Notes: generated by a model not told the origin, from the letters alone. 64,000 nucleotides of DNA from Stenotrophomonas maltophilia (GCF_006970445.1 NZ_CP033877.1:3976750-4040749), one strand, 5' to 3'; counted from the first letter of the stretch, positions 26,827-37,260 are shown. Numbers and translations: made by a program.

Positions 26827-27882
26827 TCAGCGCTGCGACGGGCCCCAGTACCCCAGATCCTTGCGGATCTGCATGTCGCGCACCCAACTGCCGAATGGCT
26901 TGCGCCGCAACACACCCATTTCACCGGACAGGAAATCCTCGGTGGCCGCGATCACCCGCTCGCTGGACAGGCCATCGCGGTACGGATGGATGGTGTCGGC
27001 ATAGCGCACGATCTCCGCCTGCAGCGCCGCGTCCGGATGCAGCGCGCGCTGCAGCATCGCCGGCAACTGCATCGGGTCGTCGAAGTCGATCATGTGCGGC
27101 TTGGGCACGCGGTTGCGGAAGGTCACCACCGGCTTGTGCTGGACGATGAACTCCGAAACGATCGACGAGGTATCGGACACCAGCACATCGGCAGCACGCT
27201 GTGCGGCCATCACCTGCTCCGGCTCGATGAAGCGCGCATTGGCACCGGCCAGCGCGCGGTAGCGTTCGAACAGTTCCGGTGGGCACTTCGGGTGCAGGGT
27301 CAGCAGCCAGTAGCGGTTGCCCTCGGCGATGTCGGCAGCAATCTGCGCATGCAGGTGCGGGGCCGCGCTCAGGCGTTCGGTGAAGGTCGAACCGAACAGG
27401 ATCACCGGGCGTCTCCCAGCGGCGGCGCGCAGCGCGGCGCTCTCGCCACCATCGTCGCGGAACAGCGGGTCCAGCTTCGGCCAGCCGGTCTCGGCCACCG
27501 CGAAGTGGCCCTGCAGGGCCGCGATCTCACGGAACGGCCCGGTGGTGGCCGGCCCCTGCGTGCAGTACAGGTCGAACATGCCGCGCACCCGGAAGTGGCC
27601 GCGCGCACTGTCCCGCTTCTCTACGTTGAAGCCATGGAACAGCTGCACCTTGGCGCCGGACAGGAAGGTCGGCACCCAGTTGGCGGCACTGAACACGGCA
27701 CGCGGCCGCATTGCCAGGGCCTGTTTCAGGCCGATGTTGGGCACCCCCGGCAGGCTGCTGCCGGCCGCGCCGTCCTCGAACCAGGCCGCCACTTCCTGCC
27801 CGGAGGCGTGCAAGGCCTGCACCAACGGGGCGAGAATAGGCAGCGCATAGCGCTCCGTCGCAAACAACAGGTAACCGGCCAT
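26827..27882 (-). CDS. CDP-glycerol glycerophosphotransferase-like protein
   Basis: A 351-aa protein from the ATG at 27882 (MAGYLLFATERYALPILAPL). The site GGAGGA lies five bases before this ATG; a second ATG immediately before it is less well spaced. The C-terminal half matches the CDP-glycerol:poly(glycerophosphate) transferase fold: LTLHPKCPPELFERYRALAG, then AADVLVSDTSSIVSEFIVQH and KPVVTFRNRVPK. It probably transfers a sugar- or polyol-phosphate to a surface glycan such as LPS. Its start region overlaps that of the divergent glycosyltransferase, so the two genes are likely linked in function. Confidence 0.8.
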   Translation of the reverse strand: MAGYLLFATERYALPILAPLVQALHASGQEVAAWFEDGAAGSSLPGVPNIGLKQALAMRPRAVFSAANWVPTFLSGAKVQLFHGFNVEKRDSARGHFRVRGMFDLYCTQGPATTGPFREIAALQGHFAVAETGWPKLDPLFRDDGGESAALRAAAGRRPVILFGSTFTERLSAAPHLHAQIAADIAEGNRYWLLTLHPKCPPELFERYRALAGANARFIEPEQVMAAQRAADVLVSDTSSIVSEFIVQHKPVVTFRNRVPKPHMIDFDDPMQLPAMLQRALHPDAALQAEIVRYADTIHPYRDGLSSERVIAATEDFLSGEMGVLRRKPFGSWVRDMQIRKDLGYWGPSQR

Positions 27883-27883
27883 C

Positions 27884-28690
27884 ATGTCCTCCACGACCGC
27901 TCCCATCGAACGGCCTCGCATCTCGGCCTGCATTATCGCGTTCAACGAGGCCGGCCGCATCGGCGACTGCCTGGCCTCGCTGGCCTTCTGCGACGAGATC
28001 ATCGTCGTGGACTCGCAGTCCACCGATGCCACCGTGGCCATCGCCGAGGCCGCGGGCGCCCGCGTGCTGCAGCGCCCGTTCGACGGCTTCCGCAGCCAGA
28101 AGGCGTTCTGCGTCGAGCAGGCCCGCCACGACTGGGTGCTGTGCCTGGACGCCGATGAGCGGATCAGCCCGGAACTGCGTGGGGCCATCGAACAGGCCCG
28201 CGACGGTGGCTTCGCCGGCCATGCCGGCTATCGCTTCGCACGCCTGTCGGAGTACTTCGGCAAGTTCCTGCGCCATGGCAATGCCTATCCGGACCGGGTG
28301 ATGCGCCTGTTCGACCGCCGCCGCGGTGGCTGGCGCGGCAAGCGCGAGATCCACGAGGCCGCCAGCGTTGATGGCAGTGTCGGCACCCTGCGCGGTGACC
28401 TGGTCCACTATCCCTACCGCTCCTTGCAGCAGCAGCTGGCCAAGACCGAGAAGTACGCGCGGATGATGGCCGAGCACGAGTTCGCACGCGGCAAGCGGGC
28501 GACGCTGGGCAAGCTGGTACTGGCCCCGGCGTGGCGGTTCTGGCGCGGCTTCGTGTTCCGTGGCGGCTTCCGCGACGGTTGGCACGGCCTGGTCTACGCC
28601 TACGTGCGCGCCAACTACGTGCGCCAGAAGACCATCATGCTGTGGATGCTGGGCAACGGCCAGGCCGTGGCCGACCCGCCGAACCCCTGA
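27884..28690 (+). CDS. Family 2 glycosyltransferase, WaaE/KdtX-like (LPS core)
   Basis: A 268-aa protein. The GT2 domain starts at residue 12: RISACIIAFNEAGRIGDCLA, then DEIIVVDSQSTDATV and the metal-binding DADERISPEL. The later part has RVMRLFDRRRGGWRGKREIH, typical of the WaaE group that adds glucose to heptose I of the LPS core. Substrate identity is inferred. Its ATG overlaps the start codon region of the opposite gene, and codons 2-3 (TCC TCC) are the complement of that gene's ribosome site. Confidence 0.88.
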   Translation: MSSTTAPIERPRISACIIAFNEAGRIGDCLASLAFCDEIIVVDSQSTDATVAIAEAAGARVLQRPFDGFRSQKAFCVEQARHDWVLCLDADERISPELRGAIEQARDGGFAGHAGYRFARLSEYFGKFLRHGNAYPDRVMRLFDRRRGGWRGKREIHEAASVDGSVGTLRGDLVHYPYRSLQQQLAKTEKYARMMAEHEFARGKRATLGKLVLAPAWRFWRGFVFRGGFRDGWHGLVYAYVRANYVRQKTIMLWMLGNGQAVADPPNP

Positions 28691-28720
28691 TCGCCGGGTC
28701 CAGCCCGGCGCGCCGATGCA

Positions 28721-30007
28721 TCACGACCCGGTGATTGCCCGGTGGCGCGCGCCTTCGACGATCGACAGGCCGGTCAGCAGGCCGACCAGGGTCACGTAGA
28801 AGCTGGCGGTCATCTGGTGCGCGAACATCGACTGGGTCAGTCCGCACAACGCGTAGGTGATCACCAGCATGATGCCGGCTGCGGCCGGCCCACGGAAGGT
28901 TGACCGACCACTGCGGCGATGCAGGCGCACGAACAACCACAGCGGGATGCCATACACCGCCAGCAACAGCAGCAGGCCAGGTATGCCCTGGGTCGCTGCC
29001 CATTCGGCTACATCGTTGTGTGCATGCCCCAGGTGGCAGCGCGCCTCTACCGGGTTCTCACGGCAGACCGGCACGCGCTGCATCGCACTGTCGAAATGAC
29101 CGATGCCAACACCTGCCAGCGGGTGATCGAGGAACGTCTCCCAGGCCACCTGCAGGCGCTCCACACGGGCACCGGCGGAAGAATCACTGTCGCCCAGCTC
29201 CATCCGCTGCACGTCACTGTGCAGCTCGCTCAGGCGGACCTGGTGGCGCAGCTCCGGTACCGACAGCAGCAGGGTCGCACCGATCGCCAGCATGCCGGCC
29301 AGCACCGACAGGCGCGCCGCACCGGTACGCCAGCGCAGGCTCAGCGCCAGCACCACCAGCAGCGCCAGCAAGGCGGCGAACACACCGCGGCTGCCGGTCA
29401 GCACGATGGTGCCGCAGCCGGCGGCCATGCCGAGGATCACCAGCGACCAGCGCCGCGACGGGCGACAGAACACCAGCAGCACCATCAGCACCATCACGAT
29501 GTCAGCCAGCACGATGGCGTTGGTGGACAGCTCCGCACGCGGGGCGCCCCCCAGCACCTGCCACAGCGACATCGCGAAGGTAGCGAGCAGACCGGTCAAT
29601 GACCCGTACCAGAGCCACCGCAGGTTGGGACGCAGCGCGCAGACCCAGAGCGCGATCCAGGGAATCACCACGAAGCGCGAACGGTTGTCGACGTCACGCA
29701 GGCCCTGCTCGAACAACACCACCGACAGTACGCCGAGCGCCAGCACCGCCAGCATCAGCCAGGCCAGCACTTTCACCGGCTGACCGGCCATGCCGCGTGC
29801 TCGCCACAGCAGCTCCGGCGCCAGCAGGGTGCTGAGCAGAAGCAGGAGACCATACGGCAACAGGTTGATCGGCACGGTCAGCACCAGTGCCGGCAGGCAG
29901 AACAGGCCCAGCTGGGCCAGCGCGTGTGCGAGCCCGTGGCGCCCACCGACGGGAACGCCCAGCGGGTCGCCGGCCATGAGGTTCAGGTTGTCCGGTGAAG
30001 CTGGCAC
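28721..30007 (-). CDS. O-antigen ligase family protein (WaaL-like)
   Basis: A 428-aa protein, perhaps starting at Met11. It has about eleven to twelve membrane helices and the Wzy_C/WaaL signature region with a large periplasmic loop: VAWETFLDHPLAGVGIGHFD, then CHLGHAHNDVAEWAATQGIP, which holds the conserved His. It joins O-polysaccharide to lipid A-core on the periplasmic side. It is convergent with the WaaE-like gene and lies in the LPS cluster. Confidence 0.88.
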   Translation of the reverse strand: MPASPDNLNLMAGDPLGVPVGGRHGLAHALAQLGLFCLPALVLTVPINLLPYGLLLLLSTLLAPELLWRARGMAGQPVKVLAWLMLAVLALGVLSVVLFEQGLRDVDNRSRFVVIPWIALWVCALRPNLRWLWYGSLTGLLATFAMSLWQVLGGAPRAELSTNAIVLADIVMVLMVLLVFCRPSRRWSLVILGMAAGCGTIVLTGSRGVFAALLALLVVLALSLRWRTGAARLSVLAGMLAIGATLLLSVPELRHQVRLSELHSDVQRMELGDSDSSAGARVERLQVAWETFLDHPLAGVGIGHFDSAMQRVPVCRENPVEARCHLGHAHNDVAEWAATQGIPGLLLLLAVYGIPLWLFVRLHRRSGRSTFRGPAAAGIMLVITYALCGLTQSMFAHQMTASFYVTLVGLLTGLSIVEGARHRAITGS

Positions 30008-30129
30008 GTCGGGAAGTATCGCTGCAATCTGCTGGAAGAACGGGACGGACCGACGGGGGCCATCCCAGCCTGCTGTTTTACTGCCTTTGGGCCCGCTTGG
30101 GCAGACTGGACAAGCAGAAATCGTGGTGG

Positions 30130-31839
30130 CTAGTCATGTTCCTGCAAACGCCGTTCACGTTCCCGCTCCTCTGCGGTGACCACGCAGGGCACCTTCACCG
30201 CCGCCGCCGGCACCAGCCACCAGCGTCGCCGGTTGGCCACGCCGGCCAGTTCGGAGCGGTTGCGGTCGACGCACGACAGCATTGCGTATTCGTGGACCAG
30301 CAACCACCGGCGTCCGGGCGCCAGCCGCTGCCAGCGCGTGGCCGCAACCAGCTGCTCGTCCCAGTCCGTCTCGAAACCGAAGGTCGCTGCGGGGCGGTCG
30401 GCCAGCAGCAGATGCTGTTCCTTCCAGGCCACCAGCCCCAGTTCGGCATCCGGGCCCAGACGGGTACCGACCGTGCGCATCAGGCCGCGGGCGGAACTGG
30501 AATCGTTCAGCAGCGGATAGCCGACCAGGCTGTACAGCACCCAGACCACCGCCAGGGTCGACACCAGCGCAAGATGCCGGCGACGACCGCAGGCCAGCAG
30601 GCTCAGTCCGCCCCACACGCCCATCGCCAGGATCGTCCAGGCCAGCGCGTCGACGGCTCCGGGCGCCAGCCCGCGGCTGTGGGTCAGGCGCAGCTCGAAG
30701 GCCGGGTCGCCCAGCACCGCCATCGCGCCGGCCAGCGCCAGGCCCAGAGACAGCAGCCCGGTGAACAGCCCCACCACGGCCTGCACGTCGCGCCGCTTCA
30801 ACAATCCAGGCAACAGCGGCGCCAGCACCAGGCAGAACATCGGCAGCGCCGGCAGGATGTACACATCGCGCTTGCCGTCGGGAATCGAGAAGAACAGCAC
30901 CACCATCAGCCACCAGGCCAGCGGCAGCAGATAGCGTGGATCGCGGCGGCGCAGCCGGCGGCGCCAGGCCGGAATCGCCCAGGGCAGTGCCAGGAACGCT
31001 GGGATCCACATCAGCGGCATCGTCGCCAGGAAGTACCAGCCGGGCTGGTGGTGGTCCCAGGAATGCGTGTAGCGCCGCGCCGTCTGCTGGAACAGGATGT
31101 CGTCCATGTAGGCCCGGTACTCGTCCGAGCCGGTGGCGAAGCCGGCCAGCAGCATCGGCGCCAGCCACAACGACACCGCCAGCACGAAGGCCAGCGGCGC
31201 CAGCCAGAAGCGCGCATCGCGCGCATGCAGGCCCACCCGTGGCCACTGCAGCGCCGCGGCGATCGCCGCGGGCACGATCATCAGCAGCGCCAGCATTCCC
31301 ACGCCCTTGGTGATCACGCCGATGCCGGCGAAGAACCAGCCCAGCCACCACCAGCGCCAGGCGGGCCCCAGCAGCAGGTGGCGCAGCAGGCCGTAGTTGG
31401 CCAGGGTGATGAACAGCAGCAGCAGTGGATCGATCTGTGCCTTCTTCGCCTGGAAGGTGAACTGCAGCGCGAACAGCAGCGCCCAGCCGGCGTACAGCCC
31501 CACCCGCCGCGTCCACAGGCGCCGGCCCAGGTCGACCACGCACCACAGCGTGCCCAGTGCCGCCAGCAGCGACGGCAGCAGGAAGGCCACGCGCCACTGC
31601 CCGACCAGGCTGTACAGCGTGGCCTGCCACCACATCAGCATCGGCGGCTTGTCCGAGTACAGCTCGGTCCCGCGGTGCGGGAACAGCCAGTGCCCGCTGT
31701 CGAACATCTGCTTGGCCACCAGCGCGAAGCGCGGTTCGTCCGACGGCCACGGATCACGAAGGCCCAGCCCGGCCCCCAGCACCAGCAGGGCCATCACCAC
31801 GAACAACCACGTCTCGCGCGACGCGCGGGATTTCAGCAT
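30130..31839 (-). CDS. ArnT-like integral membrane glycosyltransferase (GT39/GT83 family)
   Basis: A 569-aa protein with about twelve membrane helices. The first periplasmic loop carries the catalytic pattern LRDPWPSDEPRFALVAKQMF, with the acidic residues (DE) of the PMT/ArnT fold, followed by SGHWLFPHRGTELYSDKPPM. Such enzymes move a sugar from a lipid carrier to lipid A or another acceptor. Aminoarabinose is one possibility, but the genes for its precursor are not here, so the substrate is open. It lies between waaL-like and rsmB on the same strand. Confidence 0.85.
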   Translation of the reverse strand: MLKSRASRETWLFVVMALLVLGAGLGLRDPWPSDEPRFALVAKQMFDSGHWLFPHRGTELYSDKPPMLMWWQATLYSLVGQWRVAFLLPSLLAALGTLWCVVDLGRRLWTRRVGLYAGWALLFALQFTFQAKKAQIDPLLLLFITLANYGLLRHLLLGPAWRWWWLGWFFAGIGVITKGVGMLALLMIVPAAIAAALQWPRVGLHARDARFWLAPLAFVLAVSLWLAPMLLAGFATGSDEYRAYMDDILFQQTARRYTHSWDHHQPGWYFLATMPLMWIPAFLALPWAIPAWRRRLRRRDPRYLLPLAWWLMVVLFFSIPDGKRDVYILPALPMFCLVLAPLLPGLLKRRDVQAVVGLFTGLLSLGLALAGAMAVLGDPAFELRLTHSRGLAPGAVDALAWTILAMGVWGGLSLLACGRRRHLALVSTLAVVWVLYSLVGYPLLNDSSSARGLMRTVGTRLGPDAELGLVAWKEQHLLLADRPAATFGFETDWDEQLVAATRWQRLAPGRRWLLVHEYAMLSCVDRNRSELAGVANRRRWWLVPAAAVKVPCVVTAEERERERRLQEHD

Positions 31840-31862
31840 GGGACTCGGAACGTCAGCGGGGG

Positions 31863-33194
31863 TCAGGCTGTTTTTAGCAGACGCGCGTAAAAGAAACCGT
31901 CAGCATCGCTGTCACCCGGCAGTCGCTGGCGCGCGATCCCGTCGCAATCCAGGCCGAATCTGTCATCCAGCGGCTGTGCCACCGCGTCCGGATGCCACTT
32001 CAGGAAGGCGCGCACCTGATCGACGTTCTCGGCACGCAGGATCGAGCAGGTGGCGTACAGCAGCACGCCGCCCGGGCGCAGCATCGACCAGCAGGCCTCC
32101 AGCAGGCGGGCCTGCACGCCAACCAGCGCATCGATGTCCTCGGCGCGGCGGTGGAACATCACGTCCGGCTGGCGGCGGATCACGCCGGTGGCCGAACACG
32201 GAGCATCCAGCAGGACGGCGTCGAACGGCGTGCCGTCCCACCAGGCACCGGGGTCGCTGGCATCGGCCACCAGGGTCTGCGCGCCCTCGCCCACGCCGGT
32301 GCGGGTGTAGGTATCGCGGGCACGCGCGAGGCGGCGCGCATCGATATCCAGCGCCAGCAGGCGCAGGCTCGGGTCACGTTCCAGCAGGTGTGCCGACTTG
32401 CCACCCGGTGCTGCACAGGCATCCAGCACACGGTCGCCGGGCGCCGGTGCCAGCGCATCCGCAGCACATTGCGCCGACAGGTCCTGCACCGACAGCGCAC
32501 CATCGGCGAACCCCGGCAGCTGGTTCACCGCGATGGGCGCCGCCAGGCGCAGCGCATCGGCACTGAGCGGGCTGGCTTCGGCGGCAATGCCGGCCTCGGC
32601 CAGCGTGGCCAGCGCCTTGTCACGGCCACCCTGTTGGCGGCTGGCACGCAGCCACAACGGCGCCGGTTGCAGGCTGGCAGCGAAAATCGCCTCGGCCTGG
32701 GCCGGCCAGTCACGCTCGATGGCATCGGCCAGCCACTCAGGGAAGGCTTCACGCGCAGGCTGTTCCGGGAAACCCTCGCGCTGTGCGCGGCGCAGGATCG
32801 CGTTGACCAGGCCGGCCTGGCGTTCACGGCCCAGCGCGCGGGCAGCGTCGACCGTGGCCGAAAGGGCCGCATGCGCCGGCAGTTCCAGCACGTCCAGCTG
32901 GGCGAAGCCGACCATCAACAGGGTGCGCAGGTCGGCGTCGCGCGCCGACAGCGGCTTCTGCATCCACGACTGCAGGGCCGCGTCATAGGTACTGCGGCGA
33001 CGAAGCACCGCAAAGCACAGCGCTTCCAGCAGCGCACGGTCGCGGCTGTCGGCCAGCTTGGGCAGCGCCCAGGCCAGCTCCGCCTTCAGCGAGCGGCCAC
33101 GGGTGAACACCTGCGCCAGCACGCGTGCGGCCAGCATGCGGGTGGCTGCGCCCGGCGCCGCCTTGGCGACGGAGAAATCATTCTGCTTCGACAC
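31863..33194 (-). CDS. rsmB: 16S rRNA (cytosine967-C5)-methyltransferase RsmB
   Basis: A 443-aa protein. The N-terminal NusB-like domain ([20 protein letters not shown]) is followed by the SAM-dependent RsmB/F domain: [32 protein letters not shown] with the catalytic Cys, and YATCSI with the second Cys. It methylates 16S rRNA. It lies 3 bp downstream of fmt, the common def-fmt-rsmB order. Confidence 0.97.
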   Translation of the reverse strand: MSKQNDFSVAKAAPGAATRMLAARVLAQVFTRGRSLKAELAWALPKLADSRDRALLEALCFAVLRRRSTYDAALQSWMQKPLSARDADLRTLLMVGFAQLDVLELPAHAALSATVDAARALGRERQAGLVNAILRRAQREGFPEQPAREAFPEWLADAIERDWPAQAEAIFAASLQPAPLWLRASRQQGGRDKALATLAEAGIAAEASPLSADALRLAAPIAVNQLPGFADGALSVQDLSAQCAADALAPAPGDRVLDACAAPGGKSAHLLERDPSLRLLALDIDARRLARARDTYTRTGVGEGAQTLVADASDPGAWWDGTPFDAVLLDAPCSATGVIRRQPDVMFHRRAEDIDALVGVQARLLEACWSMLRPGGVLLYATCSILRAENVDQVRAFLKWHPDAVAQPLDDRFGLDCDGIARQRLPGDSDADGFFYARLLKTA

Positions 33195-33197
33195 CGC

Positions 33198-34121
33198 TTA
33201 TGCCCCCACGCGCAGGTCGCGGCGGGCATTGAGGTAGTCGGCGGCGGTGATCGCCTTGCCGCCTTCGCGCTGCAGCGTGCGCAGGCGCAGCGCGCCCCGG
33301 CCACATGCGATGTCGATGCCATCGCGGCTGGCCGCCAGCACCGTGCCCGGCGCCTGGCCATGGGCCAGGTCCAGGGCGACCGCGCCGTGGATGCGCACGC
33401 GTTCGCCAGCCAGCGTGGCCTCGGCGATCGGCCACGGATTGAAGGCACGCACGGTACGCGCCAGCGCATCGGCGTCCTGCGCCCAGTCCAGGCGGGCCTC
33501 GGCCTTGTCCAGCTTGTGCGCGTAGGTCACGCCCTGCTCCGGCTGCGGCCGCGCGATCGGCTTGATGCCGGCACGCAGCAGGCCCAGTCCGTCGGAGAGC
33601 ACCTGTGCACCCAGCTCGGCCAGCTTGTCATGCAGCTGGCCGCCGGTATCGGTGGCCGCGATCGGCAGCTCCTGGTGCAACAGCACCGGGCCGGTATCCA
33701 GGCCCGCTTCCATCTGCATCAGGCACACCCCGGTCTTTGCGTCACCGGCCTGGATCGCGCGCTGGATCGGCGCGGCACCGCGCCAGCGTGGCAGCAGCGA
33801 GGCATGCACGTTCCAGCAGCCGTGGGTCGGGATCGCCAGTACCGCCTTGGGCAGGATCAGGCCGTAGGCCACCACCACCATCAGGTCCGGCTGCAGGTCG
33901 CGCAGCTGCTGCTGGGCAGCCTCGTCCTTCAGCGATTCGGGCTGGTAGACCGGAATGCCACGGGCCACGGCCTCGAGCTTGACCGGCGACGGCGCCAGGC
34001 CACGGCCACGGCCGGCCGGGCGGTCAGGCTGGGTATAGACGGCCACGACCTCGTGGTGGCGCGCCGCGGCGCGCAGCGACGACACCGCGAATTCCGGCGT
34101 ACCGGCAAAGACAATCCTCAT
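33198..34121 (-). CDS. fmt: Methionyl-tRNA formyltransferase
   Basis: A 307-aa protein from the ATG at 34121 ([20 protein letters not shown]); the frame is open to 34217. The formyl-transfer site is [18 protein letters not shown] with the catalytic Asn/His region, plus [11 protein letters not shown]. The C-terminal tRNA-binding domain begins near [14 protein letters not shown]. It formylates initiator Met-tRNA, whose formyl group is later removed by the neighbouring def product. A hairpin with a T-rich tail lies between def and fmt. Confidence 0.98.
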   Translation of the reverse strand: MRIVFAGTPEFAVSSLRAAARHHEVVAVYTQPDRPAGRGRGLAPSPVKLEAVARGIPVYQPESLKDEAAQQQLRDLQPDLMVVVAYGLILPKAVLAIPTHGCWNVHASLLPRWRGAAPIQRAIQAGDAKTGVCLMQMEAGLDTGPVLLHQELPIAATDTGGQLHDKLAELGAQVLSDGLGLLRAGIKPIARPQPEQGVTYAHKLDKAEARLDWAQDADALARTVRAFNPWPIAEATLAGERVRIHGAVALDLAHGQAPGTVLAASRDGIDIACGRGALRLRTLQREGGKAITAADYLNARRDLRVGA

Positions 34122-34151
34122 GGCTACCCCACTTGCAGGATGGATTCGTGC

Positions 34152-34184
34152 AGGAAAGAAAACGGCGCCGTCGGCCGGCGCCGT
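34152..34184 (-). terminator. Intrinsic terminator between def and fmt
   Basis: Stem ACGGCGCC/GGCGCCGT (34162-34169, 34177-34184) with a 7-nt loop is followed on the minus strand by TTTTCTTTCC. A second hairpin, CGGGCCACC/GGTGGCCCG, lies just upstream (34210-34231). They may reduce def read-through into fmt. Confidence 0.65.
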
Positions 34185-34241
34185 ACAGCCCGCGCGCGTC
34201 GCGCAGGCACGGGCCACCCGGAGGGTGGCCCGGATTGGCGA

Positions 34242-34754
34242 TCACGCCACGTGCTTGCGCTGCTTGGCCAGCTTCTTGCGGACCATCTCGCGCTTGAGCG
34301 GCGACAGATAGTCGATGAACAGCTTGCCGTCCAGGTGGTCCATCTCGTGCTGGATGCAGGTGGCCAGCACTTCACCGGCCTCCAGCTGCTGTTCCTGGCC
34401 GTTGCGGTCCAGGTACTTCACGGTGATGGTGTCGGCACGGGTCACGTCGGCGAAGATGCCCGGGACCGACAGGCAGCCCTCCTGGTACACCCGGCCCCCG
34501 TCCTTGGCGACGATTTCCGGGTTGATGAACACATGCGGTTCATTCTTCTCTTCGCTGACATCAATGACCATGAAGCGCTTGTGCACGTCCACCTGGGTGG
34601 CGGCCAGGCCAATGCCCGGGGCGTCGTACATGGTCAGGAACATGTTGTCGATCAGTTCCTGGAAGGCCGGCGTGGTGACTTCGGCGGCTTCGATCAACGC
34701 AGCCTTGGTACGCAGGCGCGGATCGGGGAACTCGAGAATGGGGAGAAGGGCCAT
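34242..34754 (-). CDS. def: Peptide deformylase
   Basis: A 170-aa protein from the ATG at 34754 ([18 protein letters not shown]). All three metalloprotease motifs are intact: [13 protein letters not shown] with the metal Cys, and QHEMDHLDG with two metal His and catalytic Glu. It removes the formyl group from nascent proteins. The gene is divergent from the LysM gene across a 126-bp promoter region. Confidence 0.98.
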   Translation of the reverse strand: MALLPILEFPDPRLRTKAALIEAAEVTTPAFQELIDNMFLTMYDAPGIGLAATQVDVHKRFMVIDVSEEKNEPHVFINPEIVAKDGGRVYQEGCLSVPGIFADVTRADTITVKYLDRNGQEQQLEAGEVLATCIQHEMDHLDGKLFIDYLSPLKREMVRKKLAKQRKHVA

Positions 34755-34814
34755 GGCTGTTTCCGGATAGGGGGCCGGCACGCCGGCATACGTCGCAGAT
34801 TCTAGCTCCAACGC

Positions 34815-34845
34815 TTGCCTTGCGCCCCGGTTTCTGGACTATAGT
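34815..34845 (+). promoter_or_regulatory. Candidate sigma-70 promoter for the LysM gene
   Basis: TTGCCT (34815-34820) and TATAGT (34840-34845) are separated by 19 bp and lie 36 bp before the LysM start codon at 34881. The -10 element is good; the spacer is longer than ideal. Confidence 0.5.
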
Positions 34846-34880
34846 GCGCGGACCTGTTGGGGAATCAGGGCTTCACACCT

Positions 34881-36011
34881 ATGTTGCTTCGTTTTCGTAC
34901 GGTCGTCGCCGCGGCGATGCTGACCGTGGCTGCCTATGCTACCGCCGTGGAAGTGAATGGCGGGCACCCGGACACCTATGTGGTCCGAAAAGGGGATACG
35001 TTGTGGGATATCGCCGCACGTTTCCTGCAGAAGCCTTGGCTGTGGCCGGAGATCTGGCAAGCCAATCCGCAGATCGCCAACCCGCACCTGATCTATCCGG
35101 GTGACGTGCTGAGCCTGGCCTACCTGGACCGCGTGACCGTGTCCCAGGCCGGGCCGCGCCAGGAGGCCCCGATCGACGCCATTCCGCTGGCCCAGGTCGA
35201 GCCGTTCCTGAAGCAGCTGAGCGTTGTCGACAGCGTCAAGCAGCTGCCCTACGTGGTCGGCCTGGAGGACAGCCGCCTGCGCGTGTCCGGCGGCGACACC
35301 GTCTACGTGCGCCTGGCTGATGCCCAGGTGGGCCAGCGCTGGGCCGTGGTACGCCCGACCGTGCGTTACGCCCAGCCCAAGCCGACCGAGGACCTGACCG
35401 CCAATGGCGACGTCACCCCGGGCAGCGGCAACCTGTGGAAGGCCTACAACGCGCCCAACGCCCGCCGTGGCGTGCTCGGCTACGAGCTGGCCCAGGTCGC
35501 CACCGGCACCATAACCCAGGTCGCCGGCGGCAAGGTCGAGGCCTCCACGCTGGTGCTGGACAAGAACGTCGGCGGCCGCGAAGTACGCGCCGGCGACCGC
35601 CTGGTGCCGGTCGAGGCCAAGCCGTACGACCTGCAGTTCGTGCCCCACGTGCCCGCCGCGGGTGTCGAGGGCGTGGACGTGCGCGTGCTGGCCGTCACCG
35701 ACATGTTCACTGCCGGTGGCCCACGCGACGTGATCGCGATCTCCGCCGGCCGTGCCCAGGGCGTGGACAACGGTACCGTGTTCTCGCTGTGGCGCCCGGG
35801 CCACCATGTGGCGCACCGCATGAAGTACCCGACCTCCTCGCGCATGGACGACTCGCTCAGCACGGGCGCGGGCCGGGTCTCGCTGCCGGACGAATATGCC
35901 GCGCATGCGATGGTGTTCCGCACCTTCGACAACGTCAGCTACGCGCTGGTGATGCAGGGCGTGAAGCCGGTGCGGGTGGGCTACAACGCGCTGCACCCGG
36001 ACGCGAAGTAA
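34881..36011 (+). CDS. Exported LysM-domain peptidoglycan-binding protein
   Basis: A 376-aa protein from the ATG at 34881; the signal peptide is MLLRFRTVVAAAMLTVAAYA followed by TAVEV. A LysM domain lies at about residues 38-86 (TYVVRKGDTLWDIAARFLQK, with ANPQIANPHLIYPGDVL), which binds N-acetylglucosamine glycans. The remaining 290 residues are a conserved proteobacterial region without a known catalytic motif. It sits upstream of dprA, an arrangement common in xanthomonads and pseudomonads. It should act in the periplasm at the cell wall. Confidence 0.9.
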   Translation: MLLRFRTVVAAAMLTVAAYATAVEVNGGHPDTYVVRKGDTLWDIAARFLQKPWLWPEIWQANPQIANPHLIYPGDVLSLAYLDRVTVSQAGPRQEAPIDAIPLAQVEPFLKQLSVVDSVKQLPYVVGLEDSRLRVSGGDTVYVRLADAQVGQRWAVVRPTVRYAQPKPTEDLTANGDVTPGSGNLWKAYNAPNARRGVLGYELAQVATGTITQVAGGKVEASTLVLDKNVGGREVRAGDRLVPVEAKPYDLQFVPHVPAAGVEGVDVRVLAVTDMFTAGGPRDVIAISAGRAQGVDNGTVFSLWRPGHHVAHRMKYPTSSRMDDSLSTGAGRVSLPDEYAAHAMVFRTFDNVSYALVMQGVKPVRVGYNALHPDAK

Positions 36012-36085
36012 CCGTTGCCGGTCCACCGCAGGTCGTGCCGGTCGCGGGTCGGCAGGCACCTGCGGGAAAACCCGACGATCACATG

Positions 36086-36109
36086 CGAAGGCGCCCTAGG
36101 GCGCCTTCG
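36086..36109. terminator. Hairpin after the LysM gene
   Basis: A perfect 24-bp palindrome, CGAAGGCGCCCT/AGGGCGCCTTCG, lies between the LysM gene and dprA, followed by TTGTGTG. It could act as a terminator, although the T-run is poor. Confidence 0.55.
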
Positions 36110-36132
36110 TTGTGTGCAGCCGATAGTGGGGA

Positions 36133-37260
36133 ATGACCACGCATGTACATGAGGCGCTGCTGCGCCTGTTGATGGCGGGAGGCGCACTGGCGCCACGACG
36201 GGCCCTGCTGCAGGCCGCGGGTGGTGCAGAAGCCGCCATCGCGCAAGGCACCGCGAACTGGCGCGCACACGGCTGCACGCCGGAGCAGTGCTCCGCACTG
36301 GAACGCCCCGATACCCGGGCCTGGACAGCCGCCCGGCGCTGGCTGGAACAGGACGACCATCACCTGCTGCCGTGCACCGACCCGGTCTTTCCGCCATCGC
36401 TGCTGGAGGTCCCAAATCCGCCGCTGGCCCTGTTCGTGGCCGGTGACCCCAGCCTGGCCTGGCGCCCCTCGGTGGCGCTGGTCGGCAGTCGCTCCCCCAC
36501 CCCGGGCGGGCGCGCACTGGCCGCACGTTTTGCCGGCTGCTTCGTCGAGGCGGGCCTGGCGGTGACCAGCGGCCTGGCCGCAGGCATCGACGCGGCAGCG
36601 CACCAGGCCACGCTGGAGGCCGGTGGCTGCACCGTGGCGGTGATCGGCACCGGCCCTGACCGGGCCTATCCGGACAGCCACGCCCGGCTGCAGGCGCGGA
36701 TCGCCGCCGAAGGCGTGGTGCTCAGCGAGTACCTGCCGGGCACGGCAGCGCGCCCCGGCCACTTCCCCGCGCGCAACCGGCTGGTGGCCGGGCTGGCGCT
36801 GGCCACCGTGGTGGTCGAGGCCGCGCAGCGTTCGGGCGCGCTGATCACCGCGCGCCTGGCCGCCGAGGCCGGCCGCGAGGTCTGTGCCCTGCCCGGATCG
36901 GTGCTCAACCCGCGCGCGGCCGGCTGCCACCGCCTGATCCGTGAGGGCGCGGCGCTGGTCGAGCGCCCCGAGGAGGTTCTGGAACTGCTCGCCCCCGTCC
37001 TTCGCCAGCAGTTGCCGGGCTTGCAATCGCGGTTGGCCACCCCCACTGAACAGGCACCGCCGGCGCTCCTGCCGGCGCGCTGGGCCGACGACCCTGACTA
37101 CCAGTGCTTGTGGCGGGCCCTGGACCACAACCCAAGCGGTATGGATTCACTGATCACGCGCTGTGGATTGACGGCGTCACAGGTGTCCTCCATGCTGCTG
37201 GCCATGGAACTGGCGGGAATCGTGGTGTGCGTACACGGCCGCTACTGTCGAACTCCCTAG
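36133..37260 (+). CDS. dprA: DNA-processing protein DprA (Smf)
   Basis: A 375-aa protein. The Rossmann-like core shows [60 protein letters not shown] and [20 protein letters not shown]. The C-terminal 60 residues form a winged helix ([20 protein letters not shown]). DprA loads RecA on incoming single-stranded DNA during natural transformation. It is followed by smg, as in related genomes. Confidence 0.96.
   Translation: MTTHVHEALLRLLMAGGALAPRRALLQAAGGAEAAIAQGTANWRAHGCTPEQCSALERPDTRAWTAARRWLEQDDHHLLPCTDPVFPPSLLEVPNPPLALFVAGDPSLAWRPSVALVGSRSPTPGGRALAARFAGCFVEAGLAVTSGLAAGIDAAAHQATLEAGGCTVAVIGTGPDRAYPDSHARLQARIAAEGVVLSEYLPGTAARPGHFPARNRLVAGLALATVVVEAAQRSGALITARLAAEAGREVCALPGSVLNPRAAGCHRLIREGAALVERPEEVLELLAPVLRQQLPGLQSRLATPTEQAPPALLPARWADDPDYQCLWRALDHNPSGMDSLITRCGLTASQVSSMLLAMELAGIVVCVHGRYCRTP

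Noticed and set aside
31992..34805. 937-aa plus-strand open frame
   Set aside because: Shadow of rsmB, fmt and def on the other strand; high GC leaves long antisense frames open. It is His/Gln/Arg-rich without domains.
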